A DNA stretch of 64,000 nt from Latrodectus hesperus (GCA_037975125.1 JAJQOW010000014.1:20043484-20107483); one strand, 5' to 3'; positions 8,092-19,855 are shown, counted from the first letter of the stretch. A program made the numbers and translations. Notes: a model not told the origin generated them from the sequence alone.

Positions 8092-10010
8092 ATCCAGCAG
8101 AAAATTATTTCATATCCCCTGCCAGCAAGGGAATCTAATGCTCGGAAAATTCTAGACACAGCAGGATGACAATCAAAACTACTGTTCCGCAAAGCTTCCA
8201 ACACACTCAAACTGTCAGTGTACACACAGTATTTAAAGGTATCACTTGTATTCATCTGCTGAAGAGCTTGATATAATGCAGTTGCTTCAGCAGAGAAGAT
8301 GGAACAGGATGGATGGAGGCTGTAGCTCAGAGTTTTGTTCTTAATAACTACAGCACAACCAACATGTCCTGCGGATTTTGATCCATCTGTGAAAACTGGT
8401 GTGTACGTGATGTACTGACAGCGATGTGAGGTATACAGCTGCTGGAAAACAGTAGCTGCTGTATCTGATTTTCTAAAACGAGCAAAAGGATTGATGATTT
8501 TAATCTGTGGATCATACCAAGGTGGATGAGAAAAATACTCCGTTTTGTCAAAACGGACATCATATAGGTCAGAAAGTATTAGATTAGATTTTGTTCGTGT
8601 GAGAAAAGGTGGAATGCTGTATGCACGAGCGTCATACAGCCTCATTAGAGCAGGTGTAGTAGTCATGGAACGTAATGGATGATGAGGGTCAGACATGATT
8701 TTTGCATAATAACTGAGAGACAGCTGCATTCGTCTCAGGTCTAAAGGCAGTTGATGACATATTGCATATAGACTCTGGACGGGTGATGTGCGGAATGCGC
8801 CTGAACATATTCTCAAAGCAGAGTGATGTATTGTATCCAATCTGCGTAAAACGGAAGACCTAGCAGATCCATACACAGAACACCCATAGTCAATACGAGA
8901 TAAAATTAATGACTGGTAGACACGAAGTAGTGCCGTGCGATCAGCACCCCAAGATGTATTAGACAGCACCTTGAGGATATTAAGCGATCGCTCGCACTTC
9001 TTCCGCAAATGAAGAACATGCGGAAGAAAATTTAACTTTCGGTCAAATGTTATACCCAAAAATTTTATCTCGTTGACAACAGGGATAGGTGTATTATTTA
9101 TATAGATAGTAGGATCATTATGTAGGCTGGTCTTCTTGCAGAAATGGACACAATTACTCTTGCTAGGAGACAATGTGTGGCCATTCTCAGCACACCATGC
9201 AGCAAGTTTCTTGACAGTTGTTTGTAGTTGTCTCTCAATTAAACGCATGTTAGAACCCTCACATGATATTTGCAGGTCATCAACATAAAGTGTGCCATAA
9301 ATAGGAGGTGAAATTTGATGAAGAATGCAACTGATGTATAGGTTAAAAAGTGTGACACTTAAAATAGAGCCTTGGGGTACACCCTCGGCTTGCATAAAAG
9401 TATTGGACATAACCGAACCAATACGAACTTTAAAACCACGGGAGCACAAAAAATTTTCTATAAATATTGGCAAATTACCCCTAAAGCCAAAATCATACAT
9501 CCTACGGAGAATTCCATAACGCCACGTACGGTCATATGCCTTCTCTATGTCGAAGAAAATGGAAACGAGATGATTCCTCCGCACAAATGCATTGCGGATC
9601 TGCGTTTCCAGGTATGTAATATTATCAAGAGTGGACCTTCCTTTACGGAAGCCACTCTGATTGATATGGATACATTTATTTGTTTCTAAGACATAGATGA
9701 GACGGGCGCTGACCATACGTTCGAGAGTCTTACACAAGCAACTCGTCAGAGCAATTGGTCGATAACTTGAAGGAACAGAAGGATCCTTATTAGACTTAAG
9801 GATTGGAATCACTATTGCTTCGCTCCAAAGTGATGGAAATTGGTGTTCAGTCCAGATCCTATTAAACAATAACAGCAAGTTCAACAGGGAATCTGGACTT
9901 AAATGGCGAAGCATTTGATAGCTGATTCCATCTGGTCCTGGGCTAGTATCATGGGCCTGCTGTAATGCTCTCTTCAATTCCAGCATCCGGAATTCACAGT
10001 TGTAAGGCAA
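8078..10010 (-). CDS. LINE copy 3 ORF2 fragment: reverse transcriptase and most of RNase H
   Basis: The segment begins near MPYNCEF, just before the reverse transcriptase fingers. It contains the SPGPDG motif, the AYD block-A motif (IEKAYD), the catalytic YVDD, and RNase H FTDGSK and YTDS. It reaches CWIPSHV at 8078, where copy 2 intervenes. The remaining codons are at 2013-2485 in the same frame. No stops or frameshifts are visible, so this copy is also young, though it cannot move on its own because it lacks the promoter and endonuclease. Confidence 0.9.
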
Positions 10011-10024
10011 AGCTTGTCCATGGT

Positions 10025-10038
10025 TGAGGGAGAAGAGG
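10025..10038. repeat. Target-site duplication of copy 3, right
   Basis: TGAGGGAGAAGAGG matches 1766-1779. It lies between the truncated 5' end of copy 3 and the resumed 5'UTR of copy 1. Confidence 0.85.
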
Positions 10039-10151
10039 AAGAAAAAGCAGAAGAGTAGAGGAGAGAGGAAAAGAAAGCAGAGGACAGATCACTAAGGTAC
10101 CACGGGATTGTGACACCCGAGTTTACCTAAAGAAGGTAAACCCCTGAGGGG
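10039..10151 (-). mobile_element. LINE copy 1, outer 5'UTR (5' terminus)
   Basis: This continues the copy 1 5'UTR interrupted at 1779 and ends in the family terminus CCCCTGAGGGG. Copy 4 endonuclease sequence starts at 10152 (CCTCCAGTCTGGG), so copy 1 is inserted in copy 4; the matching left duplication should lie outside the window. Confidence 0.88.
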
Positions 10152-10780
10152 CCTCCAGTCTGGGAGATGACGAGAGAAAAATCATCGCTGCTATGCAGAT
10201 CATTTCCTACTATTAGACTTAACAATGGCAGAAGAAATAAAGAACAGATGGCTAGATCGAGAGAATGAAACGTTATTGTGGGTACATGGAAATATGTCTT
10301 CTCGTCGGTATTTTGCTGACAGAGACTATTATCTGAAATAAACCGCTCTATCTGCAGACCGCGAGAATTAGTATCATCATTTCCCCACAAGGAAATATGG
10401 CCGTTAATGTCACCTAACAACAGAAATGGTGTTGGCAGCTGATCTATTAATGCATCGAGTTCCTGTTGGCGGATGACATCGAGTGGTGGCAAATACAAAC
10501 TACAGACTGTCAACAAGCATGATGTGTGAATTCGCACAGCTACAGCCTGTAATGCAGTATTTAAAGCTTGGGCAGTGCTGGGATAGTTGTTTGATGTTAA
10601 TATGCAAACACCTCCAGACACTGCACCATCGTCACCAGTCTTTTCTAAAGCTTTTAAACCCACGCATGGTGAAACTACTGCTGGACTTCAGGAATGTTTC
10701 TTGAAGTGCAACACATGCGGGGTTGTAGACTGAAATTATAGACTTGATGTCATCATGAAGTTAGCGCAAACCATGGCAGT
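10152..10780 (-). pseudogene. LINE copy 4 ORF2, endonuclease fragment
   Basis: This is the N-terminal endonuclease domain, with GDINGHISLWG and IVGNDLHSSDDF corresponding to the metal-binding and SDH motifs of copy 2. The conserved SDH reads SDD here, and the first codons contain an in-frame TAA just after WNCHGLR. Both changes predict an inactive enzyme even before the break at 10152. Confidence 0.8.
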
Positions 10781-10798
10781 TCCAAGACACAAAGGAAG

Positions 10799-12005
10799 TT
10801 ATTGTTTAATTTGAAAATCTCCTTTCTCGGACCTGGAAGGCATGTCATCTGACATCTACTCGAGTGACAGATCTTCGTCGGAGGGATGTAGGTTTGGTTT
10901 GTTTGTCGCTCAACTGTCATTTTTTGCACACGAAGGCTAATTAGACCGGGACTTACTCGGAGGGATGTAGAGACACAGCGTCAGCTTCAAGGGATAAGGC
11001 TTTACGGGTGGATATGGAGGGTCTAAAATTTCCCTCCTTTGCAGATTTAAGTTTTAATGCCTTTAGGGCCTTAGATTTAGCCATCGGAGCTTTTCTACGG
11101 AGAGTAGTTGCGGATGTTGTTATTGACTTTTTCTCAGATGTAGGGGGTAATTTGACTATTGGAAGTGAAAGAGCATCTGTTTGGGTACTAGCCGTTCTGG
11201 TGACCTTGGCGACGACAGATGCATAGCTAACTCCTGCTTGAGGTGTGCGTGCTGTAACAGCACGTCTCGCCTCAGGATATGAACAATTGTTCTTAACTTT
11301 AGTGGTTGTGATCTCCTTCTCCAGTATCCAGATAGGACAAATTCTAGCGTGGGAGGGTTGGTCACCTTTACAGTTGACACACCTCTCCTTTGCAGTACAA
11401 GACGAACTGTCGTTGTCACCTGTTGCGCAGCGAGCGCAAGTCAGTTTGTCCCTGCAAGTCGCTTTTGAGTGACCAAATCTCTGGCACTGGAAACAACGCA
11501 AAGGATTTGGTATAAACGGCGTGACGGATAGATGCATATACGCAGCTTTAATATTCTGTCGGTAGGTCTGCGGTCGCAAATGTCAGCACGAGATGTTTAG
11601 TATTGATAATTTGCCCATCCCGTCTGACAGTGATGCGTTTTACAGCACAGACCTTTTGATCTTTGAGATTTTCTAAGATCTCTTCCGCAGGCGTATACCA
11701 CACCACGTGAAAAAGTTAAGATTCAATATGAGGTTGGACGGACACCTCAATGATTAGCAAGCATGTTCATGCTGTTTATAAGAGTTAGCTTGTGCTTCTG
11801 AAGCAACTTCGAACCATTAAATCTGTAGAACGTAGCTTCCGAATGCTCTTCACTTCACCGATATTGCCAGATAATAGCTTTTTGAATTAAGAAAGGGGAT
11901 ACAGTATAAAATGTACCCTCCTTTCGTTTCACAATATAAAATTTAGCTTATCAATAATGTCAATGAGTGCTCCCGTGGGAGAGAAGAAAATATAAAGGTT
12001 TCCAT
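10799..12005 (-). pseudogene. LINE copy 4 ORF1, frameshifted and SINE-interrupted
   Basis: The gag-like ORF1 can be aligned to copy 2 along its whole length, with zinc knuckles at about 11330-11500 (CFQCQRFGHSKATC conserved). Several indels disrupt the frame between 11570 and 12005. A 66-bp SINE tail (10891-10956) interrupts the acidic C-terminal end and adds a further break. Confidence 0.85.
10891..10956 (-). mobile_element. 5'-truncated SINE tail (66 bp)
   Basis: This matches the 3' part of the SINE at 22509-22682 and is flanked by a perfect 13-bp duplication, TCGGAGGGATGTA, at 10878-10890 and 10957-10969. Only the non-tRNA tail is present, as expected for a 5'-truncated retroposition. Confidence 0.9.
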
Positions 12006-12532
12006 ATTAAGGATGGAAAATTATGGACCTTACGGCACCACCCACCACCGAGTCCAACAAGGGGATGCAGACCATCTGCACCAGTTCTAGTCAGGTCCTA
12101 TACGCTCACAGTACATCCCTGAAGTGGCCTCCGCCCTTAACGAGTCAACCCAGTCAGATGTACCGATCGCTTGATCCATAAAGCCGATTGATGTGCTGAG
12201 GACCGAAACACACCTCCCGTTTACCTGAAGCAGAGGCCAAAGCAATGTGTTGGTCTCTGGGGGCCTCAATTACCAGGACCCTCCTCTCCAGGGACACGGG
12301 TCTCCACGCACGGCAAACACGTGGGTGATAAAGTCCCCAAGAGGAGCTAATTGCAACAGAGTGGCGAAAGCTACTCAAGGGGAGCCCTCAACCCCTGACG
12401 AGGCAATCACACTGAGGGAGAAGAGGAAGACAAAGCAGAAGAGAGAGGAAAATAAAGAAGAGGACAGATCTCTCGGGTACCTCGGGATTGTGACACCCGT
12501 GTTTACCTAAAGAAGGTAAACTCCCTGAGGGG

Positions 12533-15284
12533 TTTCAGTTCCGCAGATTATCAGAAAGAATAAACAACGTGCACGATCCTCCGAATCTCAACAAGAGCTA
12601 CAGCCTATTGAAATTAGTGAAGATGAGATGAACAGATCAGATAGGCACTGCAACCAGTTGACCTCTTTTCACTCCTTTGACGACAACCAGTTGTGTGCCT
12701 TCTCGGTTTCTTAGGATAAACAAAATTTCGAAACGAATCACAATGATTTTACCTGACTATTTCGCAAGATGAACATCATCATATCCAGTTTGTTAATACA
12801 GCAGAAGACAGACCACGTCTTTCGCTAAAATACCAACAAAGCCAATCTGTATTCAATGACTACTAACAAATCAGAGAAATTTCTCTCCTAGACAAGATTG
12901 TTTCACTTTTGATGAATCTGCCTACGAAGAACACTTAACATAGTTCGAGGACGATTATCAATAATTCACACACAAGATCTCTTACACAAATGCCATGTCA
13001 CTGCTCTAGCCACAGTCGCCAAACAAACTTATATTTCTCAAAATAACTAGCGCCCACTAAATTTCACGGAAACCAAGTTAGTATTCAAGGCTTCGTTTAT
13101 TTGGTTTCATTTTCACTCATCGCTAAATTTCTGAAAACAAAAGCTATTCAGGTTGGAACCTACACCGTAAAGTAGAATCCAAACCAATAAGAATAATATA
13201 TACATGGTAGGACTTGAACTTATGAAATATTATATCCATAACAGTTGTAATCACTCTGCACCTTGACATAGTAATAGGCAAACAAAATCCCTCGTGAACT
13301 TTAACAGTCGTAATTCAAAATACGTAATTAAGCAAATTTTTACACAAAATTTGTCTTAATTTGAAAATTTCAACAGAAAAAGTAAATATTCCACACTTAT
13401 CTCGTCGTTTAATGAGAGTGGTTAGGAAATTCTATGACGAAACTTCAAGCAATAAGTATTACATTACAAGCAACAAGCACTTGATTCTACACCGTTTAAA
13501 ACCTGAAAGTGATATGCTTAAAATCAATTTTATTTAAATACTGCATCTTAAAACATATATAGATGTGCTGCAAACATCCAAGCTCAAAATACTTCGATGT
13601 GACGAAGATAGGCGAGTTACTGACGTATTCGTGAGTGTTTCTTATAAATCTACGAGTGCTTTTATTAAACTTTCTTTAGCACTTGTTTCTGATAGTTTGT
13701 TTTTTGACCAAAACTAATGTTTAATCAAAATGCATCCTTTTTTGGAAAACTTTTCAGTATTTTCCGTAATTTTAATGGGTAATGATCTTGTCCAAGAAAT
13801 TTTGGATATTATTGTATTATTCCGAAAAAACTCATTTCACAAAATGCCCTAGATGTAATTCGGATATGAAAGGAATTATGATAAAGAGTACAAAAATCGA
13901 ATATAGATTTATTTTTTACAATAAGTATAAAGAAATGATTAAATCCAAGTAATAGTACATTATTAGACAATTCGAAAATACCCCATATATCTTTATAGAT
14001 ATATTAACAACAAATCATTCGATAGGTGAATCTGTATATTTATAGGCAGAGTTGCACTGCCTAGTCAACAGACCAAGAAAATTAGGAAAACCGAGGTCGA
14101 TAAGCTGACTGATTCAAGTTTTCTTGGTGTTGGCGTTGATCCCTACACTTTACTTCCTTTTCCATCACTGACTAGGTTAGGTTTAATATTCCATTGATAT
14201 GAAGTAAGTTGCAAACTGTGTTGATATATTTCGAATGTTGAAAATCAGAGGATTTGTAAAATAATTTTGTCAGTCACCTTTTATCAAGTAATTATTGTCA
14301 GCGAAGTTACAGATAAGAAAATATCTCAAGGTCTCATCAAAAGTATAAAATTGCATCCAAATTTTACTATATTCTGATAATTATAGTATCGTTCTTATAC
14401 TCATTTGAATTCTCACCTACTTTAATAAATTATGAGAAAAAAATGGGGTAATTTTTTTTGACATAGTTTAATTTTTACTTACATTTTCACATTTTGGTTT
14501 AAAAATTGCCATTTAATTGTTTTTTATATAATGTGTAGTAATTTTTTACTCATCGTATAACATTTATTTACCAAATTCATCCATTAAGTGAAAATTTTTT
14601 TTAAAAATTGAATAACCGTATTTTCCTGTATATTATCCGCAAGCCCCTTTATTCGAGCAAAAGAAAAAAAAGCGTCGCATAATCTGCAGCGACGTATAAT
14701 CCGCGGAAATTTTTAAAACGAATAATCGAAAATTTTTACTGCTGGTAATTTGGTGTCAAATAAAATAAAAAATGTATTCATTATTTTTTTTTTTTTGCAC
14801 GGCGCAAAGGATTTTAAGTTATGGAAATTTTGGTAAAATATAAATGATATTTAAAAATAAAATCTTGAAAAATTTTCAGACACAAATAAATTACCAGAGC
14901 AACCTTGCCAAAATATCAAAACAAGAAGAACTGAGTTGCAGTTACTGAAGGCAGGCTTACGTCCTTATTTTCTGTGTTTGTTCCGTCTCGAAATATTAAC
15001 GACAACGCCACTGGCTTAGTGTGACGAAAATATGTAAACGAGCTGGAAAAAAAGCACTCCCCGACAAATAGGGATGTAAAATTTCTTTCTCTATCACCTG
15101 GCTAAAGCGGTGATTTTAATAATGTTTCATATCATAATTTTATTAATTAATAGAGAGTACTTCTTGACTCAATATAAACATACAGTCCACTGACAAAGCA
15201 AAAAATATACGTTCGTTAAAGCGCATTTGGTCCGTCGAGCCGGAGGGCTAACTGTGCGATTTGGATAAATTGAAACCAGATAAA
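12533..15284. other. Unassigned AT-rich DNA
   Basis: No confident gene. A plus-strand frame at 12550-12715 is open but has no recognisable domain. At 14615-14720 there are three copies of a TATAATCCGC-like motif in a locally GC-richer patch, reminiscent of subterminal repeats of DNA transposons, but no terminal inverted repeat was found. Confidence 0.4.
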
Positions 15285-17318
15285 AAATGAACAATTCAAG
15301 CTTAACAGAAAAGTTGTAAAGGAAACAAGAGCTACTAACGTAACAGACCTTGAAGTGCAGCTAAAGAGAATAGAGCAATGCCAAAGGCGTAACAACAATT
15401 GCCCTGTTCGCATTAGGAGAGTTAAACTTCTATGTGTTTTGTGGAATGACTCTAGCTCATGAAAGGGCAAAGGTTAGGAAACTCTTTAATAGAGCTAAGA
15501 AATAAGGTGACTGGAACATTTGTAAAACGCCCCTAACCAACTAAACAAGAATGTTAGAAAAAGCAAAACTGAATCCCGGAGGTAATTCTGCTTATTTTCT
15601 TATAAAAAGTAAATTCTATTTATGAGGGAGCTAGACTCCAACGTATCCTTAGAAGGGATGAACCTATATTGGTTGGTACCTTAAAAGAGGAGGATGGCAG
15701 CTTTACTAATACTGGGAAAGCAAATATGGATGTTTGGACCTAAACGCATTTTCCAGGAGCTAGCGATACTAATAGCAATGATGGTCAGTAATTTTCTTGA
15801 CTCTAAGTAAAGAGTAAATGGAGTCATTGGACATATGCTAAGAATATCAATTATAATACTGTAAGGTGGAAATGGCCCACCTTTAAACCACTCAAGAGTC
15901 CTGGTCCTGATAGAACAATGCTCATCATGATCCAAAAGGTCAATGAGATAATTATCCCGTTCTGACTAGAGTGTATAGGGCTAGTCTAACGATGGGATAT
16001 GTTCCGAAGCTTTGGCAGAGGACTAGGATTGTTTTCATTCCTAAGCCTGAAGGAAAGGTTCTTATGACCAGGCTGAGTCCTTCCGACCAATTGGCCTTTC
16101 CTCTTTCTTCCTGAAGATTATGGAAAAAATTGATAGGCTTGCTAGAGATTACTTGTGCAGTAATTGTCCCTTGCATGCCCTCCAATTGGCTTATCAATCT
16201 GGTAAGTCTACTGAGACAGCCTTATATCAGCTTGTCTCCAAGATTGAAGACTCTTTGAATAGGAAGGAAATAGCCTTAGCTGCTTTCCTAGACATCCAAG
16301 CAGCTTTTGATAATACATCGCATCTATCCACAGTTAATGCTCTACGAGCTACAGGGAAGCAATTGCATTCTTGTTAAATGGATTGTGACCTTACTCACGG
16401 ATAGTTATTCAACTAAATATCTTTGATGAGTCACTTGAAAAGACTACTACAGGCTGTCCACAAGAGGGTGTCTTGTCACCTTTACTTTGGAACCTAGTAC
16501 TTAATAGTCTAATTTAATATCTTAACTACACTCAAGGGTATGCGGATGACATTGTCATCCTTATCCTAGGTAAGGATTTCAATAAAACTAATGCAAAGTG
16601 CCATTAGTTATGTTAGTAGGTGGTGCAAAGAGCATTTGACGTTAAGTCCTCAGAAAACCAATCTTGTATATTTTACACGCTAAAGGAAATGGGATGGTTT
16701 TGCTATCCCTAAATGTATTGGGATTCCCATCAATGTTGCTACTGAGGTGAAGTATTTAGACCTATTTTTTGACCAAAAGTCACCTGGAATAAGCATGTTG
16801 AGTTCAAGATTAACTAAGCTAAGTGTTGTATTATGAAATGTAGAAGAATGCTTGGTAAAAACTGAGGTCTCCAAGCGAAATTCATGTTTTGGATGTACAC
16901 TGCTATTATCCGACCTATTATAACTTTTGTCTCTATTATCTGGTGGTGCAAGGTGGAACAGGTAACTGTGAAGGACAGGCTGGGAAGTCAGCAAAGACTA
17001 GCCTGCCTATGTTTCCTAGGAGCTATCTCCTCTGCGCCCACCAGAGCATTAGAGATTATTTTAGATCTAACTCCTCTAGACATCTTCATTTGCAATACTG
17101 CAAGAATGACTGCATATACAACGATGTTGCAAAAGCAATCGTATGACACGCTTTTGGCAATAGATTATTCTAGAGAATCACCGAAAATATAAGGGATCCT
17201 ATTCTTATAATGCCTTTTGACACCATAGAAAAGTCTTGCGTGTTCGACAGACCTTTTGAGGTTGTTTCCAACCAGGGATGAATGGAATGAGAACACGATA
17301 AGTTTGGATAACCATGAT
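15285..17318 (+). mobile_element. Second LINE family, decayed pol (reverse transcriptase), 5' part
   Basis: This plus-strand RNase H-bearing LINE is full of stops and indels. Recognisable in order are the linker (NNNCPVRIRR...LWNDS near 15385-15455), a SPGPDG relative near 15895, the reverse transcriptase palm (AYQSGKSTETALYQL at about 16185; AFLDIQAAFD at about 16285), catalytic YADD at 16539-16550, and the thumb (QRLACLCFLGA, ALEIILDLTPLD, 16995-17090). It is split by copy 5 of the first family and resumes at 18983. The endonuclease and ORF1 were not seen. Confidence 0.85.
17273..17318. repeat. 46-bp direct repeat flanking copy 5, left
   Basis: It aligns with 18983-19028 with six mismatches over 46 bp. 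The right-hand repeat starts exactly at the 5' terminus of copy 5, so these are best read as an unusually long target-site duplication. Confidence 0.75.
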
Positions 17319-18982
17319 AGTTTCAAGAAATAAAGGAAGTTCATTTTGATATTGAAAAGCTCCTTTACTGGAGCTGGAAGGCGGGTCTTCTGTCATATCC
17401 TCGAACGGTGTATCATCGTCCGAGGGAATTAAGGAAGCCGCGTCAGTCTCTAAGCAAGCGAAAGAATTATGGAAATTCAAGGCTTTTTAGCTTTTCTTTT
17501 TAATTTTAAAGCATTCTCAGCTTTAATTAGCAAAAGGAGCTTTTCTTCAAAATGTTGGAGTTTTTTTAAACTTTGGCTTTTCAGATGTTTGGGGTAATTA
17601 TTACTGGGGAAACAGAAAAGGTTTCAGTTTGTGTGCTGCACGATTTGATGATTTTGGGGCAGCAGTGGCATAACTAACTCCTGATTGAGGAGTGCGAGAA
17701 GTAACTAATCGTTTCGCCTCAGGATATAAGCATTTATAATTAACCTTAATCGTGGCTATCTCGTTTTCCAGCAAATACTGAGGAAAACTTCGAGAATAGG
17801 AGGGATGGTCACATTGACAGTTGACACCTCTCCTTCGCTGTGCAGTTAGAACTATCTTGGCCTACCACCACCCAACGGGCGCAGGTGATTTTGCCTCTAC
17901 AAAAATTTCTCGAGTGTCCAAAGCGCTGACATTGGAATTGTGCAAGGGATTCGGGATGTAAGGCCTGACGGGTAAATTCATGTAAGCAGCTTTGACATAC
18001 TGCGGAAGGTCTGCCGTCGCAAAAGTCAGAACTAGGTGCTTAGTGTTAATTACTTTGCCGTACCGTCTGACTGTAATGCGTCTAACGCCACAAACCTTCT
18101 GATTCTGTAAATTCTCCAGAATCTCCTCAGTCGGCGAGTATAATAAATCAATCGCCGAGATTACTCCAGATGAAAAGTTAAGGTTGCTGTGAGGTGAAAT
18201 AGTCACTTCGAAGTTTGCCAAGCATTTCATGCTAGCCAGAATTTCTGCTTGTGAGTTTGATGCAGCCTCAACAAGCAGATCACCTGAGCGCATTTTCTGA
18301 ACTTCTTTCACTTCTCCAACAATCCCTGATATTCTTTTTGAAATTAGGAAATTAGATATAGTAATAAAATTTCCCTCCTTCCTTTTAATAATAAAAAATA
18401 TAGGTCTCATATTTTCAAATTGCTCCTCCCGTGGGAGAAAAGAAATTTTTATTCTCCATTTATAAATTATAAAATTTCGGAACTTAACTGCACCACCCAC
18501 CACCGAGTCTAACAAGGGGATGCAGACCATCTGCACCAGTGCTAGCCAGGTCCTATACGCTCACAGTACATCCCTGAAGTGGCCTCCACCCTTAACGAGT
18601 CACCCAGTAGATGTACCGATCGCTTGATCCATAAAGCCGATTGATGTGCTGAGGACCACAACACACCTCCCGTTTACATGAAGCAGAGGCCAAAGCAATG
18701 TGTTGGTCTCTGGAAGCTTATTACCAGGACCCTCATTTCCAGGGACACGGGTCTCCACGCACGGCAAACACGTGCGTGATTTAGTCCTCAAGAGTAGCTA
18801 ATAGCAACAGAGCGGCGAAAGCTACTCAAGTGGAGTCCTCAACCTCTTGCGAGGCAACCACACTGAGGGAGATGAGGAAGATAAAGCAGAAGTGTAAAAG
18901 AGAGAAGAAAGAGGACAGATCACTAGGGAACCTCGGGATTGTGACACCCGTGTTTACCTAAAGAAGGTAAACCCCTGAGGGG
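17319..18982 (-). mobile_element. LINE copy 5 (first family), 3'-truncated
   Basis: It contains the complete family 5'UTR (terminus at 18982) and a degenerate ORF1, then stops at the very start of ORF2 (17319). There is no 3'UTR, hairpin or tail. This is the reverse of normal LINE 5' truncation. The left junction shares AACCATG or a near match with the target, suggesting microhomology. It lies opposite in strand to the host LINE at 15285-19855. Confidence 0.82.
17330..18459 (-). pseudogene. LINE copy 5 ORF1, frameshifted
   Basis: The start matches that of copy 1 (ATG at 18457-18459). The N-terminal two thirds are readable (LPREEQFENMRP..., SPTEEILENLQNQKVCGVRRITV). The frame is lost at the first zinc knuckle near 17930; the other knuckles and the acidic tail (PSDDDTPFEDMTEDPPSSSSKGAF) are visible in other frames. 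Closest relative here is copy 1. Confidence 0.82.
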
Positions 18983-19028
18983 CAGAGGTGAATGCAGTGA
19001 GAACACGATCAGTTTGGATAACTATGAT
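18983..19028. repeat. 46-bp direct repeat flanking copy 5, right
   Basis: Partner of 17273-17318. It codes for part of the second LINE just before its RNase H domain. Confidence 0.75.
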
Positions 19029-19855
19029 CTCATCTGTTTTACCGATGGATCTAGAAATCATAACCTCTTTGGACTTGGTGTGCACGGGGTATCACCAAGC
19101 TTCAACTTCTGTAGGGGCCTTGGGAAGTATGCCACTGTATGCCAAGTCTTGCCATTATTGATTGTCTCTTATTAAATATTAGAAAAGGCTAAAATGGGAA
19201 GCGGATTCTAATTTGCGCTGGCAGTCAATCTGTCTTAAAGACCATTAATTCTTTCCAAGTCAAATCTAGGATTGTGTCCTGGAATGTAAAAATCTTATGA
19301 AACTGGGCAAACAATAATAAGGTTTTCCTTTTTTGGATGCCAGGACTTGTCGGGAATGAAGGTAATGAAAAGGCGGATGAACTGGCAAGTCAGGATTTGT
19401 CTTTTAACCCTATTGGTGCGGAACATTTTTGTTGCATCAACATGAAGAACATAAAGGGTTACCCTACTCAAATGGGAAAAGCAGAAGGTTAATAAATATT
19501 GGTTTAACACTTCTGGTCAAAAGTATGATCGCTAGATCATCGACGAATGCCTCTAAAATTCTTAGTTGTTCTAGAGCGAAGAAACGTACCATCAGGCTTC
19601 ATCACTGGACATTATCATTGCAGGAAACTTCTCCATACTGTGGTATTCGTTCCAAGACCCTAATTGTAAGAAATGTCTTAAGAATGAGGAGTTGGCGCAT
19701 CACATCATTTTTGAGTGTGATTCTCTAGCCTCTTTTTGTTTTAATACTTTAGGATTCATCAATATTAAAGAGTTGCATCTTAGCCCGTAAAGGGTATGTC
19801 TGACTATATAAAGTGGGCAACCCAATTTATTGGAACTAAGAGTTCCTGGGTTTTA
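18983..19855 (+). mobile_element. Second LINE family, decayed pol, RNase H and C-terminal part
   Basis: This continues the element interrupted at 17318. RNase H is shown by CFTDGSR at about 19035-19052 and by WMPGLVGNEGNEKADELAS at 19336-19392; the usual His of the PGH motif is replaced. A C-terminal region with C-x-x-C and HHIIFEC (19670-19725) resembles the terminal finger of such elements. Many stops are present. Confidence 0.82.

Larger units (their letters stand above)
8078..10024 (-). mobile_element. LINE copy 3, 5'-truncated part (reverse transcriptase and RNase H)
   Basis: Copy 3 starts at its right edge in the linker before the reverse transcriptase, the equivalent of about 5150 in copy 2, so it lacks the 5'UTR, ORF1 and endonuclease. 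This is ordinary LINE 5' truncation. It inserted into the 5'UTR of copy 1. Its 3' part is at 1780-2499 beyond copy 2. Confidence 0.9.
10152..12532 (-). mobile_element. LINE copy 4, 5' portion
   Basis: This is the oldest element of the stack: 5'UTR (12006-12532), ORF1 (10799-12005, several frameshifts) and the N-terminal endonuclease (10152-10780), cut at 10152 by copy 1. Frequent small indels in the 5'UTR and ORF1 fit its greater age. It ends with the family terminus at 12532; the flank begins TTTCAGTTCC. The protein groups with copy 2. Confidence 0.88.

Noticed and set aside
10025..10151. First reading: copy 3 as an element with a 2.8-kb internal deletion joining 5'UTR to reverse transcriptase
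   Set aside because: The 14-bp repeat at 1766-1779 and 10025-10038 shows the 5'UTR piece belongs to copy 1, and copy 3 is simply 5'-truncated.
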